A stretch of DNA of 64,000 bases, taken from Pegoplata infirma. Lineage: Eukaryota; Arthropoda; Insecta; Diptera; Anthomyiidae. Numbering within the stretch: position 1 is the stretch's first letter; the number at the start of each line of letters is the position of its first letter. The position numbers and the translations under genes are program-made. Below the pieces are notes generated by a model. That model made no database searches, was not told the origin of the DNA, and was given only the letters and a program-made list of their open reading frames with translations. Location of the stretch: assembly GCA_963921195.1 (NCBI GenBank), contig OY992539.1, forward strand, positions 38,345,754 through 38,409,753. The letters are read 5' to 3'. Shown piece by piece: positions 1 through 11,497 of the stretch.

Positions 1-340
1 TAATTAGTTTTTAAGTTATTGTAATGCATTATGCATCCAATTATAAATAATGCATTATTTTAAACTTTCAAATAATATATAATGTAACCAAATATAAGTC
101 ATCCATGATTTAATGTTTAGAAATAATAAATATGAAATACATTTTATTCAATTATCATGCATTACGTAGCAAATTATTAGTAATGCATTATTTTTCACTT
201 TAAAATAATACGTTGTGGAACAAATGTTTGGTAAGACATCATAAAAGAATGCTACAAATAAGTTATATGCATTACCTGGTAATGTGTTATATAATCACTA
301 CCCATTACCAAAGTTTTGCTGGGAATTTTAACAGATTTTT
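1..340. repeat. TAATGCATTA-rich imperfect direct repeat
   Basis: The motif TAATGCATTA recurs near 20-60, 150-200 and 265-290, within two roughly 140-bp segments that resemble each other. The repeat continues off the left edge, so its full extent is unknown. No gene is seen here. Confidence 0.4.
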
Positions 341-389
341 TGCTGATTCTACAAAATATCTTATTTCGAGTGTACTATTTATAAAAAAA

Positions 390-1020
390 AATTAAAAAGC
401 CGTAAGACGAACAACTACAAAAAAAAGCGATTGAAATAATTTCTTATGAATGTGTATTTTGTTGTATTTGTATTGTGTTATTATTGTTGGATGTCGGTTG
501 TTTAACCATAGAAGTTTTAATTGAATTTTTAACGAAGCCTCCAACGCCATCTCCATCGTCAACAACATTAAGAGTAATATACAATGAATACAAAACGGAC
601 AACATAACGGTAAAAAAAACAATTTCAAAACGACAGAAACAACAGCAATTTGCTTTAACAGTTATTATAGCTTTGCGAATGGCACAAATGAACATGTTCT
701 GTGCAGTATTTACTTTTTTTTCTTGGTTTTCTGTTGGCCACCTGTCAGAATATTTTGAATATGTACACTTATGTATAAACATATACATAAACATACATAA
801 TACATACATACACACAAGTCTGTTTGTTAGAGGTGTTTTTGTTGTTGTGACTGTAGTTGAAAATGTTATGTGAGTGTGTGTGTGTGTGTGAGAAATATGG
901 TGTAAACATGCAGAATGGCAGACAGCAACATAAATTAACGCGAGTGAACAACTTTTGGTGCGTGAAAAGATGAACAACATTTTGAATGTAATTTTTTTTT
1001 TTTTCATTTCGAATCATTAT
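390..1020. other. Non-repetitive stretch with overlapping open frames, gene status unclear
   Basis: Long open frames exist on both strands: plus 475-873, 132 codons, and minus 444-1007, 187 codons. The minus frame is partly low complexity (His-Thr runs from a (GT)n tract at about 871-892). The plus frame has a hydrophobic stretch near residues 60-85 and a Pro/Ser-rich N-terminal part. I see no convincing splice sites, conserved domain or paralogue in the window. Frames of this length can arise by chance where stop codons are rare, so I do not call a gene. Confidence 0.2.
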
Positions 1021-1079
1021 TCAAAAAATTTTAGAATCACCTTATTTGATCATCTGTCCGAAAAGAAAAACGTATGAAA

Positions 1080-2560
1080 ATCCATTAAAAAAACAACTTT
1101 GGAGTTTTTTTTATTAAAAATTACTATTCTGGTACTTTTTATTTTAAAGTACTATTTTGGTGCCTTTACAAAAAAAGTACTATTTTTGAACTTTTTATTA
1201 TATTGGTACCATAGAAAAAAATAGAAATGAAACAGTGTCGTATTTTGCTTGAATAAGTATTAGTGACAGCACATTATGTAACTTTTGACGTTTAATAAAA
1301 ACAATGCAAGATAAAGGAGAACAACAACAAAGCAATCAACAAAAGAGAAAAAAAAAAAGTTTTTTAAACTATCAATAGTGCGTATTATCTTAAAAAAAAC
1401 GTTGAATACAGCAAAATAAATAATAAATTTAATTAAATGAAAGACAAATTCCATTTTTTATAAACAAAGAATCTAATTTGATATTAAATGCGTGTGAGAT
1501 GATGAAGAACAAGCATTTTGCCACCATATTGGAAAATACATCAAATACAACACTGCGTACCTTCTAATCTTTTCTATGATTGGTACCTTTTATTTAACAG
1601 TACTATTTCTGTAATTATAAAATATATTTTTTTGGTACTTTTTTAATAAAAAAAGGAGAAAAATTTTCATATTCTTAAACATTTTTCCAAAAAAAAAATC
1701 TAAAATTCTAAAATATGTATATTTTTTTAAGAAAAATTCTCAGACTCCAAAAATTTTTTCTGCAGAAAAGTTATCCGCTTCTGAGATTTTTTTTTTTTTG
1801 CAGACATTTTTTTTTGTCAGAATAAATTCTTAGCTGCTGAGGGATTCCTTCTATAAAAATGTTTTAAAATTTAAGATAATCACCTCACCCCCCCCTGCCC
1901 GGGAGAAGGTGATTATAGGTTAAAAACAACTTTGTTGTATATTTTTATTAAAAATTACTATTCTGGTACTTTTTATATAATATTTAAACTTTTTATGATA
2001 AAGTTCTATATTGGCACCTTTTATTCAAAAGTACTATTTCTGTAGTTATATATTGTGCTCGATTCTCGAATACGATTTCACCATTCACCTAATTTTTAAA
2101 AATTTGATGTTCTTTCCAATTTTAAGACTTTTAAATTTGTTCTTGTAATTATTAAAGATATTAACTAGATCTTTAATTGTTACAAGAACAAAAATTTAAA
2201 ATCTTAAAATTGGAAAGAATATCAAATATTTAAAAATTAGGTGAATGGTGAAATCGTATTCGAGAATCGAGCACATTATTTTTTTGGTACTTTTTTTAAA
2301 AAAGAAGAAAAATGTTCATATTCTTCAAGATTTTTTAAAACAAAAATTCTAAGATTCTGAAATATATTTTTGTACTGAAAACTCCTAGATTCAGAAAAAA
2401 TTTTCCTGTAGAAAAGTTATCCGATTCTAAGAACTTTTTTTTTTGCAGAAATTTTTTTTTGCCAGATTCTGACATATATTTCTAAGAATAAATTCTTAGC
2501 TGCTGAGGGATTTTTTCTATAGAAATGTTTTAAGATTTAAGATAATAACCTTCTGCAAAT
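1080..2560. repeat. Degenerate GGTACTTTTT / AAAAAGTACTATTTT array with internal duplication
   Basis: Short units close to 'AAAGTACTATTTTGGTAC' and 'GGTACTTTTTATT' recur at 1100-1210, 1580-1640, 1960-2040 and 2285-2300. A segment of about 340 bp at 1560-1900 is duplicated at about 1985-2560. Both copies share 'AAATTCTTAGCTGCTGAGGG' and the downstream 'TAAGATAAT' sequence. The second copy is split by the 2055-2274 palindrome. No coding capacity is seen. Confidence 0.6.
2055..2274. mobile_element. 220-bp palindromic MITE
   Basis: The element is an almost perfect inverted repeat with arms of about 100 bp, beginning GTGCTCGATTCTCGAATACG and ending with its reverse complement. It is flanked by ATT on both sides, a likely 3-bp target duplication. 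The paralogous segment at 1560-1640 lacks it, so the insertion followed that duplication. It has no coding capacity. Confidence 0.8.
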
Positions 2561-2625
2561 CCCAATCCCCAGGGAGCATCCGGGCCATACTACCCTTTTT
2601 TGTTCTTTTATATTTTTATAAAAGA

Positions 2626-3290
2626 ACAAGTAAGAGTGTTAAATTCGGCTGTGCCGAATCTTTTATACCCTCCAACATGCAAAAAAAAAAAATCCAGGGT
2701 CGTTTTCTTTTTTTTGAGGGGGGAAGGTCGGCAGTGGTCATTAGGGAGGCAAATTTTCCCTCGAAATATATGTTTAAAAATCTTTCTTATGCTTTTTGCA
2801 CTTAAGAAATACAAGTTTTTCATTATTTTAAAAAATTGTTTAATCCACGCCCACAAAAGGTGGCGGGTTAAAAAAAACGATATTTTTAATCCTCCGGGTC
2901 CAAATGCAGAACTTTGAGCTTCTTGAGGCATAAAAATTTTGCATTTTTTAAACAAAAACACAAAAAGTCATGTATAATTATGGTGTTTTTCAGAGGTTGG
3001 TTAAGTTCCTCAAGGGGAACTTTTTTCCCCCTGGTACGATTTTGTCCATCTCCGAACTTAACCAGCCTATGACCATAAGAGATATTTGTGCCAAACTTCA
3101 GGAGTCTAGCTCTTTTATTTTGGACTGTATCGTGTCAGACGGACGGACGGACATCGCTGGATTGCCTTAGAATCGATCACTGATCAATAATATATATACT
3201 TTATGGAGTCCTAGATCGATATTTCGATGCGTTACACACGGAATGACAAAGTGAGTATACCCCCATACTGTGGTTGGAGGGTATAAAAAC
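2626..3290 (+). mobile_element. Mini-me type dipteran repeat, copy A
   Basis: The copy starts ACAAGTAAGAGTGTTAAATT, followed by TTCGGCTGTGCCGAA and TATACCCTCC. It ends with GGAGGGTATAAAA. Near the right end are a (GACG/GACA) tetranucleotide tract at about 3140, a short core (about 3150-3185), and TATATATA. This matches the known mini-me layout of (GTCY)n, a 33-bp-class core, then (TA)n. Open frames in it are incidental. Confidence 0.75.
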
Positions 3291-3540
3291 TATTTCGGTA
3301 CTTTTTGTAACAGTATTTTTTGGACAGTTTATATAAAGTTAATATTTTGGTACTGGCAATCGATACCTTTTCAATACCGTTATCCGTTTCAAACCCCTTT
3401 AAATTGGATACCGGTACCAATACCAAACTCAGTTTTGGTATCGGATACCGGTATCCAAAAACCTTTTCCTTTAGTACCGGTACCGGTACGTACCGGTATT
3501 GAAACTGTTTTTACTAAAAAACCTTGTTTTTTTACAAAAA
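3291..3540. repeat. GGTACC/CCGGTA-rich palindromic simple repeat
   Basis: Overlapping palindromes of the type TACCGGTACCGG and GGTATCGGATACC fill this stretch. The string ACCGGTACGTACCGGTATTG near 3484 is repeated near 5052. The open frames on both strands are products of this low-complexity sequence. Confidence 0.6.
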
Positions 3541-3541
3541 A

Positions 3542-4158
3542 AACAAGTAAAAAAGTTAAATTCGGCCTTGCCGAATGTAGTGATACCCTCCACAATTTCA
3601 AAAAGGTAATTGCAAAAAACTTTATTTAAAAGGAAATTACTTTTGAAAAAAAAAAAATTTTTGAAAAAAAATTTCCGCGAAAAAAAAATTTTGGTAAAAA
3701 AAAATCCGCGATTTTTTTTTCTTTTTTTGTCAAAAAATATGTTCGTACTTGTTTAGATACCATTTGGTGTTCATTTATGTTCATATATGTCAACCAGAAG
3801 CCGAATTAAAGCATTTTGTATTTTTAGGTTATGTTGAATGTACTGAAATTTTTAAGATGTGCTTACATTTTCGTTTATAACTTTTGAACCGCTGAACCGA
3901 TATCGCTCAAATGCAATACCAAACTTCTCGGGAGAACTTCCAATAAATATGTTAAGTTTCAGTCATCTCTGTGCAATATTTTGTCCGCGACAGCATTTTC
4001 CACAGACAGACAGACGGACATCGCTAGAATGTCTTAAAATCGATCGGGCATCATGAATATATATAGTTTATGGGGTCCCAGATCGATATTTCGATGAGTT
4101 ACAAACAGAATGACAAACTTATATATACCCTCTATCACTAAGTGGAGGGTATAAAAAA
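3542..4158 (+). mobile_element. Mini-me type repeat, copy B
   Basis: The copy starts ACAAGTAAAAAAGTTAAATT, then TTCGGCCTTGCCGAA and ATACCCTCC, and ends GTGGAGGGTATAAAA. It carries a GACAGACAGACGGACATCGC tract at about 4004-4023 next to TCGATCGGGCATCATGAATA and a short TATATA. It is a diverged subfamily relative to copy A. It has no gene. Confidence 0.7.
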
Positions 4159-4159
4159 A

Positions 4160-4735
4160 AATTAATAGAATGTTTGTAATTTTTTTGGTTTTTGTAAATG
4201 AAAAATCGTACTCTAAATGCCTCCCCGAAGTCTCATAAAAATCAAAAAAATCTTTGGGCACCCACATCGTGGCTTAAGTAAAAATTTCCAAAAAATGCCA
4301 TTTTGACTCTCAATAGAGAGTCATTTTGACTCTCAATAGAAACCTGGTCTGGTTGGTATTGAATAGCAAAATCGGTCCAGTGGTTCAAAAACCGTGAATT
4401 TCAGATTGGTTTCACCATTAATTCACGTGTTGAAAAACCCATTAAACCAGCTTTAAAACATTGAAGAATCAGGAAAATATTTTACATAGTATTTTTGCCA
4501 CTCACAAATATTACAATTAAACAAAAAAAAAAAACTTTACACTCGAAAAAAATTTTACACCCAAAAAAAATGTTGAAATTTTTTTTTTTAAAAAAAGTTT
4601 TTACTCAAAATAAAATATTTCTAATCAAAATTGTTATTTTTTTCTCGTTAGAAAATTAACTATCACTTTAAAAGGCCACTGTGGAGGGTATTCATGGATT
4701 CGGTCAAGTCGAATTTAACTTTTCTACCTTTTTTA
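4160..4735 (-). mobile_element. Mini-me type repeat, truncated minus-strand copy
   Basis: The right end 'GATTCGGTCAAGTCGAATTT...TTTCTAC' near 4697-4727 is the reverse complement of the usual left terminus. The internal 'CGGTCCAGTGGTTCAAAA' and repeated TTTTACAC.C segments match the copies at 26355 and 46820. The core and (GTCY)n end is missing. Confidence 0.6.
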
Positions 4736-5040
4736 TATAGTTTTTTTACTTTTCTTATACAAATGAAAAATTTGTATGTCAGAATAACTTCAAAGTCCTG
4801 CACTTTGATCAATGGGATAAGAAAATTACAGTTTCCTCGGCCCGCTCCCTTTTGTAGGTGTGGTCCGGCAACGTCCCCGCCGACCCCTTAAAAACGCTCT
4901 TTACAATTTTTTCACATTTTAAAGGGCATTTTAGCAAAAATGTTAAAAATAAATACGTAAATACGTGGTTAGTATTAAAATTGAAAAAAAAATATATATA
5001 TTTTTTAAGTTTTTATACGTTTTTTATATTTTAAGCATTT
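4736..5040. other. No feature recognised
   Basis: AT-rich sequence with a short CG-richer patch at 4840-4890 ('CGGCCCGCTCCC'). It resembles internal parts of the CG-bearing mini-me copies, but no boundaries can be drawn. Confidence 0.3.
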
Positions 5041-5200
5041 TTCTCGATAATACCGGTACGTACCGGTATTGACGTTTCGGTATCGGTAATACCGTAACCG
5101 ATTCAGCTCAAATACCGTAACCAATACCGATACCGAAATAAATAAAAAAAAAAGATACCAATACCGATATCGATACCGTTATTCGTTTCGATTGCCAACC
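5040..5200. repeat. CGGTAT/ACCGGTACGT simple repeat
   Basis: Clustered ACCGGTACGTACCGGT, GGTATCGGTAATACCG and CCGATATCGATACCG motifs. It shares an exact stretch with the repeat near 3484. Confidence 0.6.
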
Positions 5201-5269
5201 TTGGTTTTTTTACGTCTTGAGAGACGCAATTTGATTCTGGTTCGACCCTTAAAAAGAAATATTTTGTAA

Positions 5270-6330
5270 TTTTTTCTAAAAGTACCAAAATAGTACATTT
5301 TTTTAAAAATACAAAAAAATCTATTTGATTCAAAATTTTATTACTTTTTGATACAAAAAGTACTATTTTAGTGCAAAAAAAGTTAAATTTTTGGTATTTT
5401 TTACAATATCTACTTTTGTACTTTTATTAAAAAGTACATAATTTCCTTGTATAAACTTAACATTTAAAAGAAACATTTTAGTACATTTTATAAAAAAAAA
5501 AATATTTAAATATATTATAGTATTTATTACTTTTTTTTTATCGAAAAAGCACTATTTTAGTAGATTTTTTTTTAAAGGTCTATTTTGGTACTTTATATCA
5601 AATATCACTATATTGGTACTTTTTACTAAAAATTAAAATTTTCGTACTTTTAATTTAAAAGTAATATTTTGGTTCTTTTTTATGTAATTTTCTATTTTGG
5701 TACAAACTTTTTATTTTTGAAATGTGTGTATGGCTTTAAAAAATATGCAAAAGAAATAAAATTATTCGTTGCAGCTAATTCCATTTAATTTATGCCATTA
5801 AAAAATTATTTTTTTTTAATAAGTGCTAACAAATTAAGGCCGCCAAAAAGAGGTCTTGGAAATTAAAGGGTTAAAAGTATCTAGTTCGTAGTTTTTATGA
5901 ATTAGTAATTTTAAGTATAAAGTACTATTTTTATACTTTCTCATTAAAATTATAATTTTTTCAATTACTAATTTGGTACATTTTTTATGCAAAATTTTGG
6001 TACTTTTTATTAAAAATACATTCTTGTTAAAAATACAATTATCCTTTTTGTTATAAAGATATAAAAAAATTTATTGAAAAGCCATATTTTGGTGCTATGT
6101 ATATTTGTGCTTTTAAGTAAAAAGTACTATTTAGTACTTTTTATTAAAACTTTTTTATCTGAGTTATTAGTGGGAGAGAAAAACTTATGAAAATCAAAAA
6201 AAAATTTTGGTTCTTTTTATTAAAAAAATATTGTTTGTTACTTTTTCCATAAGTTATTTTTTGGTACTTTTTAACAAAATTTTTATAATTAAGTACTATT
6301 TTTGTAGTTTCTTTTAAAAAGTCACATTTC
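5270..6330. repeat. Degenerate GGTACTTTTTATTAAAAAGTAC array
   Basis: At least twenty imperfect copies of a roughly 30-bp AT-rich unit, AAAAGTACTATTTTGGTACT and variants, continue the array seen at 1080-2560. Units are too diverged to give a clean period by eye. No gene. Confidence 0.6.
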
Positions 6331-7640
6331 TGTCAGTTTTCCCATTACTTAAATCAGCTTTAACACAAATCAATTCCGCACCAATAATCTGGCCATCTCT
6401 GCATTTTGTGTTCGTTTAAAGTAAAAAATCCTATGTAAACATTTGGTGATGAGTTTATGTGGTAATGATGGAGATGGTTGTGGTGGTAAAAGAGGAAAGA
6501 AGTTTACTTGACTTTAAATGGGTACTTTTTTCATGTATAATGTACGCGTTTAATTTTTAATTTAAACACATGAAACATACAAATTTAACACTTGTATTTA
6601 TACATATTTTATAACAAGTCGACATATACTTACTACAAAATTAAATATTTAAAAACTTTAATAAAATTTATTGTGAATTGATGTAATTTAAAATCTATTT
6701 CAGAACATTTTTAATTTTTGTTTAAAGTATTCTTTATATTTTAGCTCAATTTGCTTTTAAATTCAATTCTTTTTTACTTTGTACATTATACTTTTTACTT
6801 TATATTCTTTTATATTTTCAATTCTTTAAATATGGCAACACTGGTTGCTTTTTTGTTTATTATTGTGCATTGAAGTAGAGCAAACAAGTGTGTTATTAAA
6901 CACAAGAGGTCTGTTACAATTTTTTTTTGTGTAGTCTCTATTTATCTCTCTATTTCTCATTTTTCCTATGTCACATGCTCTCTTGTAATATTTATATTAG
7001 AGTATTGGAATAACAAGTGTTAATGAGAATGAGAGACAGAGAGTTCGTTACCGTTATTGACGCTTTATTTCCTGTATTTATTTATACTCGTATTAAATAA
7101 ATTTTATATTTTTTCTTATATAAAAATGTTTAAAATATTTAAAACAAATTTTTCAATTTTAAGCACACTTTAAACTATAATTAATTTTTTAATAAGGTCT
7201 GGTTGTAAATTTAATACTTTTTTTTTTTTTTGCAAATGCCTTTTTTAAATTATTCTTTTCCTGAAAAAAAGAACGAGGCTAGACGATGTTTAAATCACGA
7301 ATGCTGATTTTATGTCAACAACAATTCATATCAGGGTTGATAAGACATATATTTTTCAATTATATTTGAAATAGAAACATGTACTTTTGATTTGTACCAG
7401 AAATTAATGCACTTTAATTAATTTTCAGCCAAAAAAGATAATGAAATTTTTGGCAATTTCGGAATGGCAGTTTTTATTTATTCTGAATTGGAGTTTAACA
7501 CCACCATTTGCAGATGTAGTTCGAAACAGATCATTTAAAATTAGAATATTTCATTTGTATTTCGAAGATTCCAGTTGTAATTTGGAAATTAACAATTTAA
7601 AATTTTTTCATGAAAAGCTATACAAAAAGGGTCTGATATA
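6331..7640. other. Non-repetitive AT-rich DNA without a recognised gene
   Basis: No repeat boundaries are visible. CT/GA-rich tracts lie at about 6940-6985 and 7025-7045. The open frame at 7441-7641 (66 codons) has no recognisable domain and no splice context I can defend. Confidence 0.3.
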
Positions 7641-7659
7641 GCATCAGACATCGTCATAT

Positions 7660-8450
7660 GACGAGCACAGGAGTTTATAGGTGTAATAAGATCGGTTAAG
7701 GTTTTAAAACCGAGACACTTGCGACACTTGAAAATGTGCTTTCTTCAACGGACATCACACTAAAAGTTCATGCCCAGAACAACAATAGTGTTCTATTCCT
7801 AAAGTTTCAACAGTTCTGAGAGCGTCTTGTATGCATTGAACTTGACCCTATTAACAATCTCTTTTATGAGATTGTCAACAAGTATTGATTACAATCTGCC
7901 TTTTTACCTCAACCTCATCAAGGAGTAGATAGGATTTGAAGTTCGACTTAAAAGGTCGTTACGAAAAAATAAGAAAAAGGGTAGGAGAATGAACAGAACC
8001 TTGCAAAAACCAAAAATACAGCTGAAACTCGTTGGATGAGAACAGAACCCATTTATAAAAACATGTATAGTTCGATATTTCAGAAAGTTTGAAATGAATT
8101 AAGCGAAGGTTTTATGCTTAGATATGAGTGCACTGTGCCACACCCAATGAATTCCGGAAGAATCGCCAACAGGCGTCTTTTAAATCAAGTACTGCGAAAA
8201 CCATACTGTCAATAATTTTAAAGCAAGTTAACCTCCAGATATTTCAGGTGCTATCTATCACCGTCGAGAGCGCAGATAGTACTGCGACTAGTCGGAAGTT
8301 ATCCGGGTTGTAAGCCGTACACTTTTGAGCAATTGGCTGTACATTGACAACGTTCCAACAAGCGAGAAAGACTCCGGCACGGTATGACGAAATGAAAAGA
8401 TTGTTTTAGCACCAGTGCTGGTAAATCATATGGCGCCGGTGACTGATTTA
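7660..8450 (-). pseudogene. Jockey-like non-LTR reverse transcriptase fragment
   Basis: Read on the minus strand, this segment parallels the RT region of the better copy at 18750-19000. It contains the 'VLSPTLFLIF'-type block before the catalytic box and the segment preceding it. The reading frame is broken by many stops and shifts. The family is an endonuclease/reverse-transcriptase LINE without RNase H; this copy is a dead remnant. It is immediately followed by an RNase-H-type element on the plus strand. Confidence 0.6.
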
Positions 8451-8498
8451 CGATTAGATCCGTGAGAACCCTTCTAACTACACGAGCCCTTAATATCT

Positions 8499-9527
8499 TT
8501 GGTAGAGTTCGTGATATTTCAAAAGGATAGTTCAGCGAAGCTTCATTTCCTCAGAAAGCCAAATGTTACCTACACAAACAAACAACAGGAGGTCACTTCC
8601 GAGGATATGACAACAATAAATACAGATATTATGGAAAGTCCTAAAGGTAGTCCTACTTGTAGGGACTGGTATATAGCATTTAAGGTAGATTCTGAGGAAT
8701 CGATCAGGTACGCCCTTTCTTCCTTTGATAACTATAAATCCCCTGGACCAAATGGTATATACCCTATGATGTTGCAGTGTGATGGAAATACCCAAGTGAA
8801 GGTTCTTAAAATATCTTCAGAGCCAGCATGGCTAATGGGTATGTTCCATCATCTTGGTGCGATGTCAAGGTTGTTTTTATTCACAAACCTGGGAAGGAGG
8901 ATTACAACGATGGTAAAGACTATTCGATCCAAGCTAAACGCAGTACAAAAAGCGTCTGCTTTGGGAAGTACTTACTGGTGCCATGAGCCCCACCCCAGCT
9001 GCAACTCTGGACGCTATGTTATATATGATTCCCTTGGACCTACATATTTAAGGAGAAACCATGAAATCTTTGTGCAGGCTCCGAAAAAGCGGAATATGGT
9101 ATGTGGAGTATAATGAGGGACTTGACCGTCTGTGCAATAGGCTATCGTAACTTTGTCCGATGTTTTTTATGCCTTTGGATAGTACAACCTCTTGCATAGA
9201 GTTTGGTAGGAAGTTTACTGTAATATTTCTAAGTAGGGAAGACTGTTAAAACCCAGCGGACTTACTGGAAAATTACACGGATACTTTCTACATGGATGGA
9301 ACCAGTACCTTAAATGGCTATGGGTCTTGTTGGTATTTGACGATTCGACTAAATGCTATATTGCTATGGGAAAATTGGCTACAGTATTTCATACTGAAGT
9401 TTGTGCTATTTTGGACGTGGCGACTTGGATAATTAGGAACAGATGGAGGAATAGGAGAATCAGTATCTGCTGTGACACTTCCACTTGAATCTCCAGTCAC
9501 TTCATATAAAATTGTCCAGGAATGTAG
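8499..9527 (+). pseudogene. Non-LTR retrotransposon, RT and RNase H fragment (family A)
   Basis: The frame from 8499 carries an RT N-terminal signature around 'ALSSFDNYKSPGPNGIYP', the conserved SPGPDGI block of LINE reverse transcriptases with D changed to N. Most of the RT is then deleted. From about 9240 the frames encode RNase H-like pieces ('YTDTFYMDGTST', 'FHTEVCAILDVATW'). Frameshifts separate the pieces, so no product is expected. Presence of RNase H points to an I/R1/LOA-type clade rather than jockey. A second copy is at 24790-27740. Confidence 0.7.
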
Positions 9528-9601
9528 ATTTTAAGTCACGTGTAATGATTAATATCAATTTATGATAGATTGCATTAATAAATGAATTAAAAAAAAAAAA
9601 T
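9528..9601 (+). mobile_element. Short poly(A)-tailed retro-insertion with 10-bp target duplication
   Basis: A 74-bp segment ending AATAAATGAATTAAAAAAAA is flanked on both sides by AGGAATGTAG (9518-9527 and 9602-9611). The homologous family A copy at 27375-27400 runs through without it. This is the structure of a severely 5'-truncated, poly(A)-primed retrotransposition product. The source transcript is not recognisable from 60 bp. Confidence 0.8.
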
Positions 9602-9611
9602 AGGAATGTAG

Positions 9612-10125
9612 ACGCAGACTCAATAAGGTCCCATGTGGGAGCAGCGTCAGCCATCTGTGGGTTCCGGGTCATAGGGGAATACGGGGACACGAGATTGCCG
9701 ACTCTTTGGCAAATCTTGGCTCTGATACAATCCTCAATTCATCCGGAACCTCAGACTGGTATAGGCTTGACATGGCTGATGCGTCGATTAACTCTCATAT
9801 GAAAACAATTTTCATGGAAAGATGGTCAAATGAGTTGGCGTGCAAGAATATCAAACGTTTTGTGATAAGGCCAGACAAGAAAGTTGTTAACTATCTACTT
9901 CGTCTCAGTAGATTAGACTGTCGCAGACTTACTGGCTTAATTACGGGACATAGGGCCTGTGCTTGTCATATGACGATATTGGGTGTCTTATCAGACCTCC
10001 CGTGTGCAGATTGTCTCGAGCATGAGGACACAACTGAACTTTACGTCGGTTGTTGTCCAGCGTTCTCAAGGACTAGACTGCGAATATTGGTTTCTGATAT
10101 TATATCAATGGAAATTTAAAATTGA
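9612..10125 (+). pseudogene. Non-LTR retrotransposon RNase H C-terminus and zinc-knuckle tail (family A)
   Basis: From about 9653 the frame reads 'LWVPGHRGIRGHEIADSLA', the C-terminal RNase H motif with its catalytic His and Asp. It runs into an open frame to 10119. That frame contains the typical LINE tail 'LDCRRLTGLITGHRACACHM' and a Cys/His cluster (CADCLEHEDT...CCPAF). It is the continuation of the 8499-9527 element after the 74-bp insertion. A stop at 10117-10119 ends the frame. The missing upstream RT makes the copy non-functional. Confidence 0.75.
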
Positions 10126-10129
10126 ATGT

Positions 10130-10725
10130 AACTTTTTTGTTAATTAATTTAAGAGGGTACTTCTAAGGGAAGAATTTCATGAATTTTTTAATGCTATAAT
10201 TTAATGGAAAAATAAAAATCATTTAGGTGGGTAGAAAGCTGAGAAACTAACACTCATGACACGAAGATGAGCTCAGAGGTCAAAACCAGATATGGGTCAA
10301 ATTTAGTACTCGCGGAGGACTTTCTAACAAATTTTTTTTTAAAACGATCGGACATCAAATGACAAAGTTATGAACAAATAACGATTTCGGCGGTACCAAA
10401 TCGCGACCTAAAAATCTTATATTTTAGCTATGGAACTTTTTCGCACAATGGGAACTTTTTTTTTCGACCCGGTCTAATGGACACGGTCCATGGACTTCCC
10501 TTGTCTGATTTTCTCAAGTTTGAGAAAGCAACTGAGAAGTTCTGACCACTTTTCACTCTCTTTGAACTTTTTCTCATTCTTTACAGTCTTTCCTTCTAGG
10601 GTACAGTACAATGGACTATTTTAATTCTCTCTTCAAGGCTTCTACAACCCACAATCAACTCAAACTGAACCTTACTGTGAACACTGTAAACACGACTTAC
10701 TGAACCTTACTATGAACTCAAATTA
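10130..10725. other. No gene; probable 3' UTR and unclassified repeat debris
   Basis: The first part probably contains the tail of the preceding retroelement. 10250-10500 holds sequence with no match elsewhere in the window that I can see. 10640-10720 contains repeated ACTGAACCTTACTGTGAAC phrases. Confidence 0.3.
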
Positions 10726-10935
10726 TTCTTTTGCAGATGAAAGCAATATATGTCACTCTTATGCCGGGTTTTTGAGATGTGGATTAAGTTTAAATATTAG
10801 ACGGTATGGATAACTCTCTTAACCTTGACCTATAGAGAATCTGTTTATGGGGTCTTGAGAATAAGGTCTATTTTAATGCACGGAAGACACAATGCTGTAC
10901 TCTAATTGTGAATAGTTTTATCGTCTTTCGTGGAG
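10726..10935 (+). pseudogene. Jockey-like RT fragment around the catalytic FADD box
   Basis: The frame reads 'YSFADESNICHSYAG' at about 10727-10772 and later 'KVYFNARKTQCCTLIVN'. These match 18950-19150 in the better copy. The catalytic second Asp is Glu in this copy. It is a short remnant. Confidence 0.65.
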
Positions 10936-11039
10936 TATAACATAAAATGTTAACAATTGTTAAAGCATTTTTATAAATGCAAATCTTCGTATAAAGCTCG
11001 GGTTTTATTGTATAGTAATATGGTATGCGAATGAGTGCG

Positions 11040-11290
11040 AACGAATGAGTTATAAGCAAAAACGTGAATTTCGGATGTTTTTTTTTTCGCAAAATTCACG
11101 TGTTGAAAAACACAATAAAAACGTTTTAAAGCTTAGTGGTAAGCTACAAAAATATTTTGCAGTGTTTCTTTCATTCAAAAAACTTTTTATTCTCAAACAT
11201 AAAAAATTTACACTTAAAAAAAAAATATACACTCAAAAAAAAAATATATATATTATTAAAATAATAATATTTTTAATAAATTACATTTTT
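11040..11290 (-). mobile_element. Internal fragment of a mini-me type repeat
   Basis: Contains 'GTTATAAGCAAAAACGTGAA', 'TTCACGTGTTGAAAAACAC' and TTTACACTCAAAAA segments found in the same order in the copies at 26355-27226 and 4160-4735. Both ends are missing. Confidence 0.55.
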
Positions 11291-11497
11291 TTGTGAGGAT
11301 GTTTATTCTGGCTCGAGGTCATTATTTTCTTTACTAATTAAAACCATGATATTCTCATAGTATAATTTTCAAGAAAATTATTTTTTTGTTTTAAATTTAT
11401 TTATGTTGGTCATTTTTGCAAGACTTAATCGACACGTGTTTCGGAATTTGTCAAGATTCCATTGTCAAGATTATTTAGCAAAAATAGAAACGATATA

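Noticed and set aside
444..1007. 187-codon minus-strand open frame
   Set aside because: His/Thr-rich part comes from a (GT)n tract, no domain or splice support, and a similar frame exists on the other strand.
7441..7641. 66-codon plus-strand frame as a small gene
   Set aside because: No Kozak-like context beyond chance, no domain, and no second exon.
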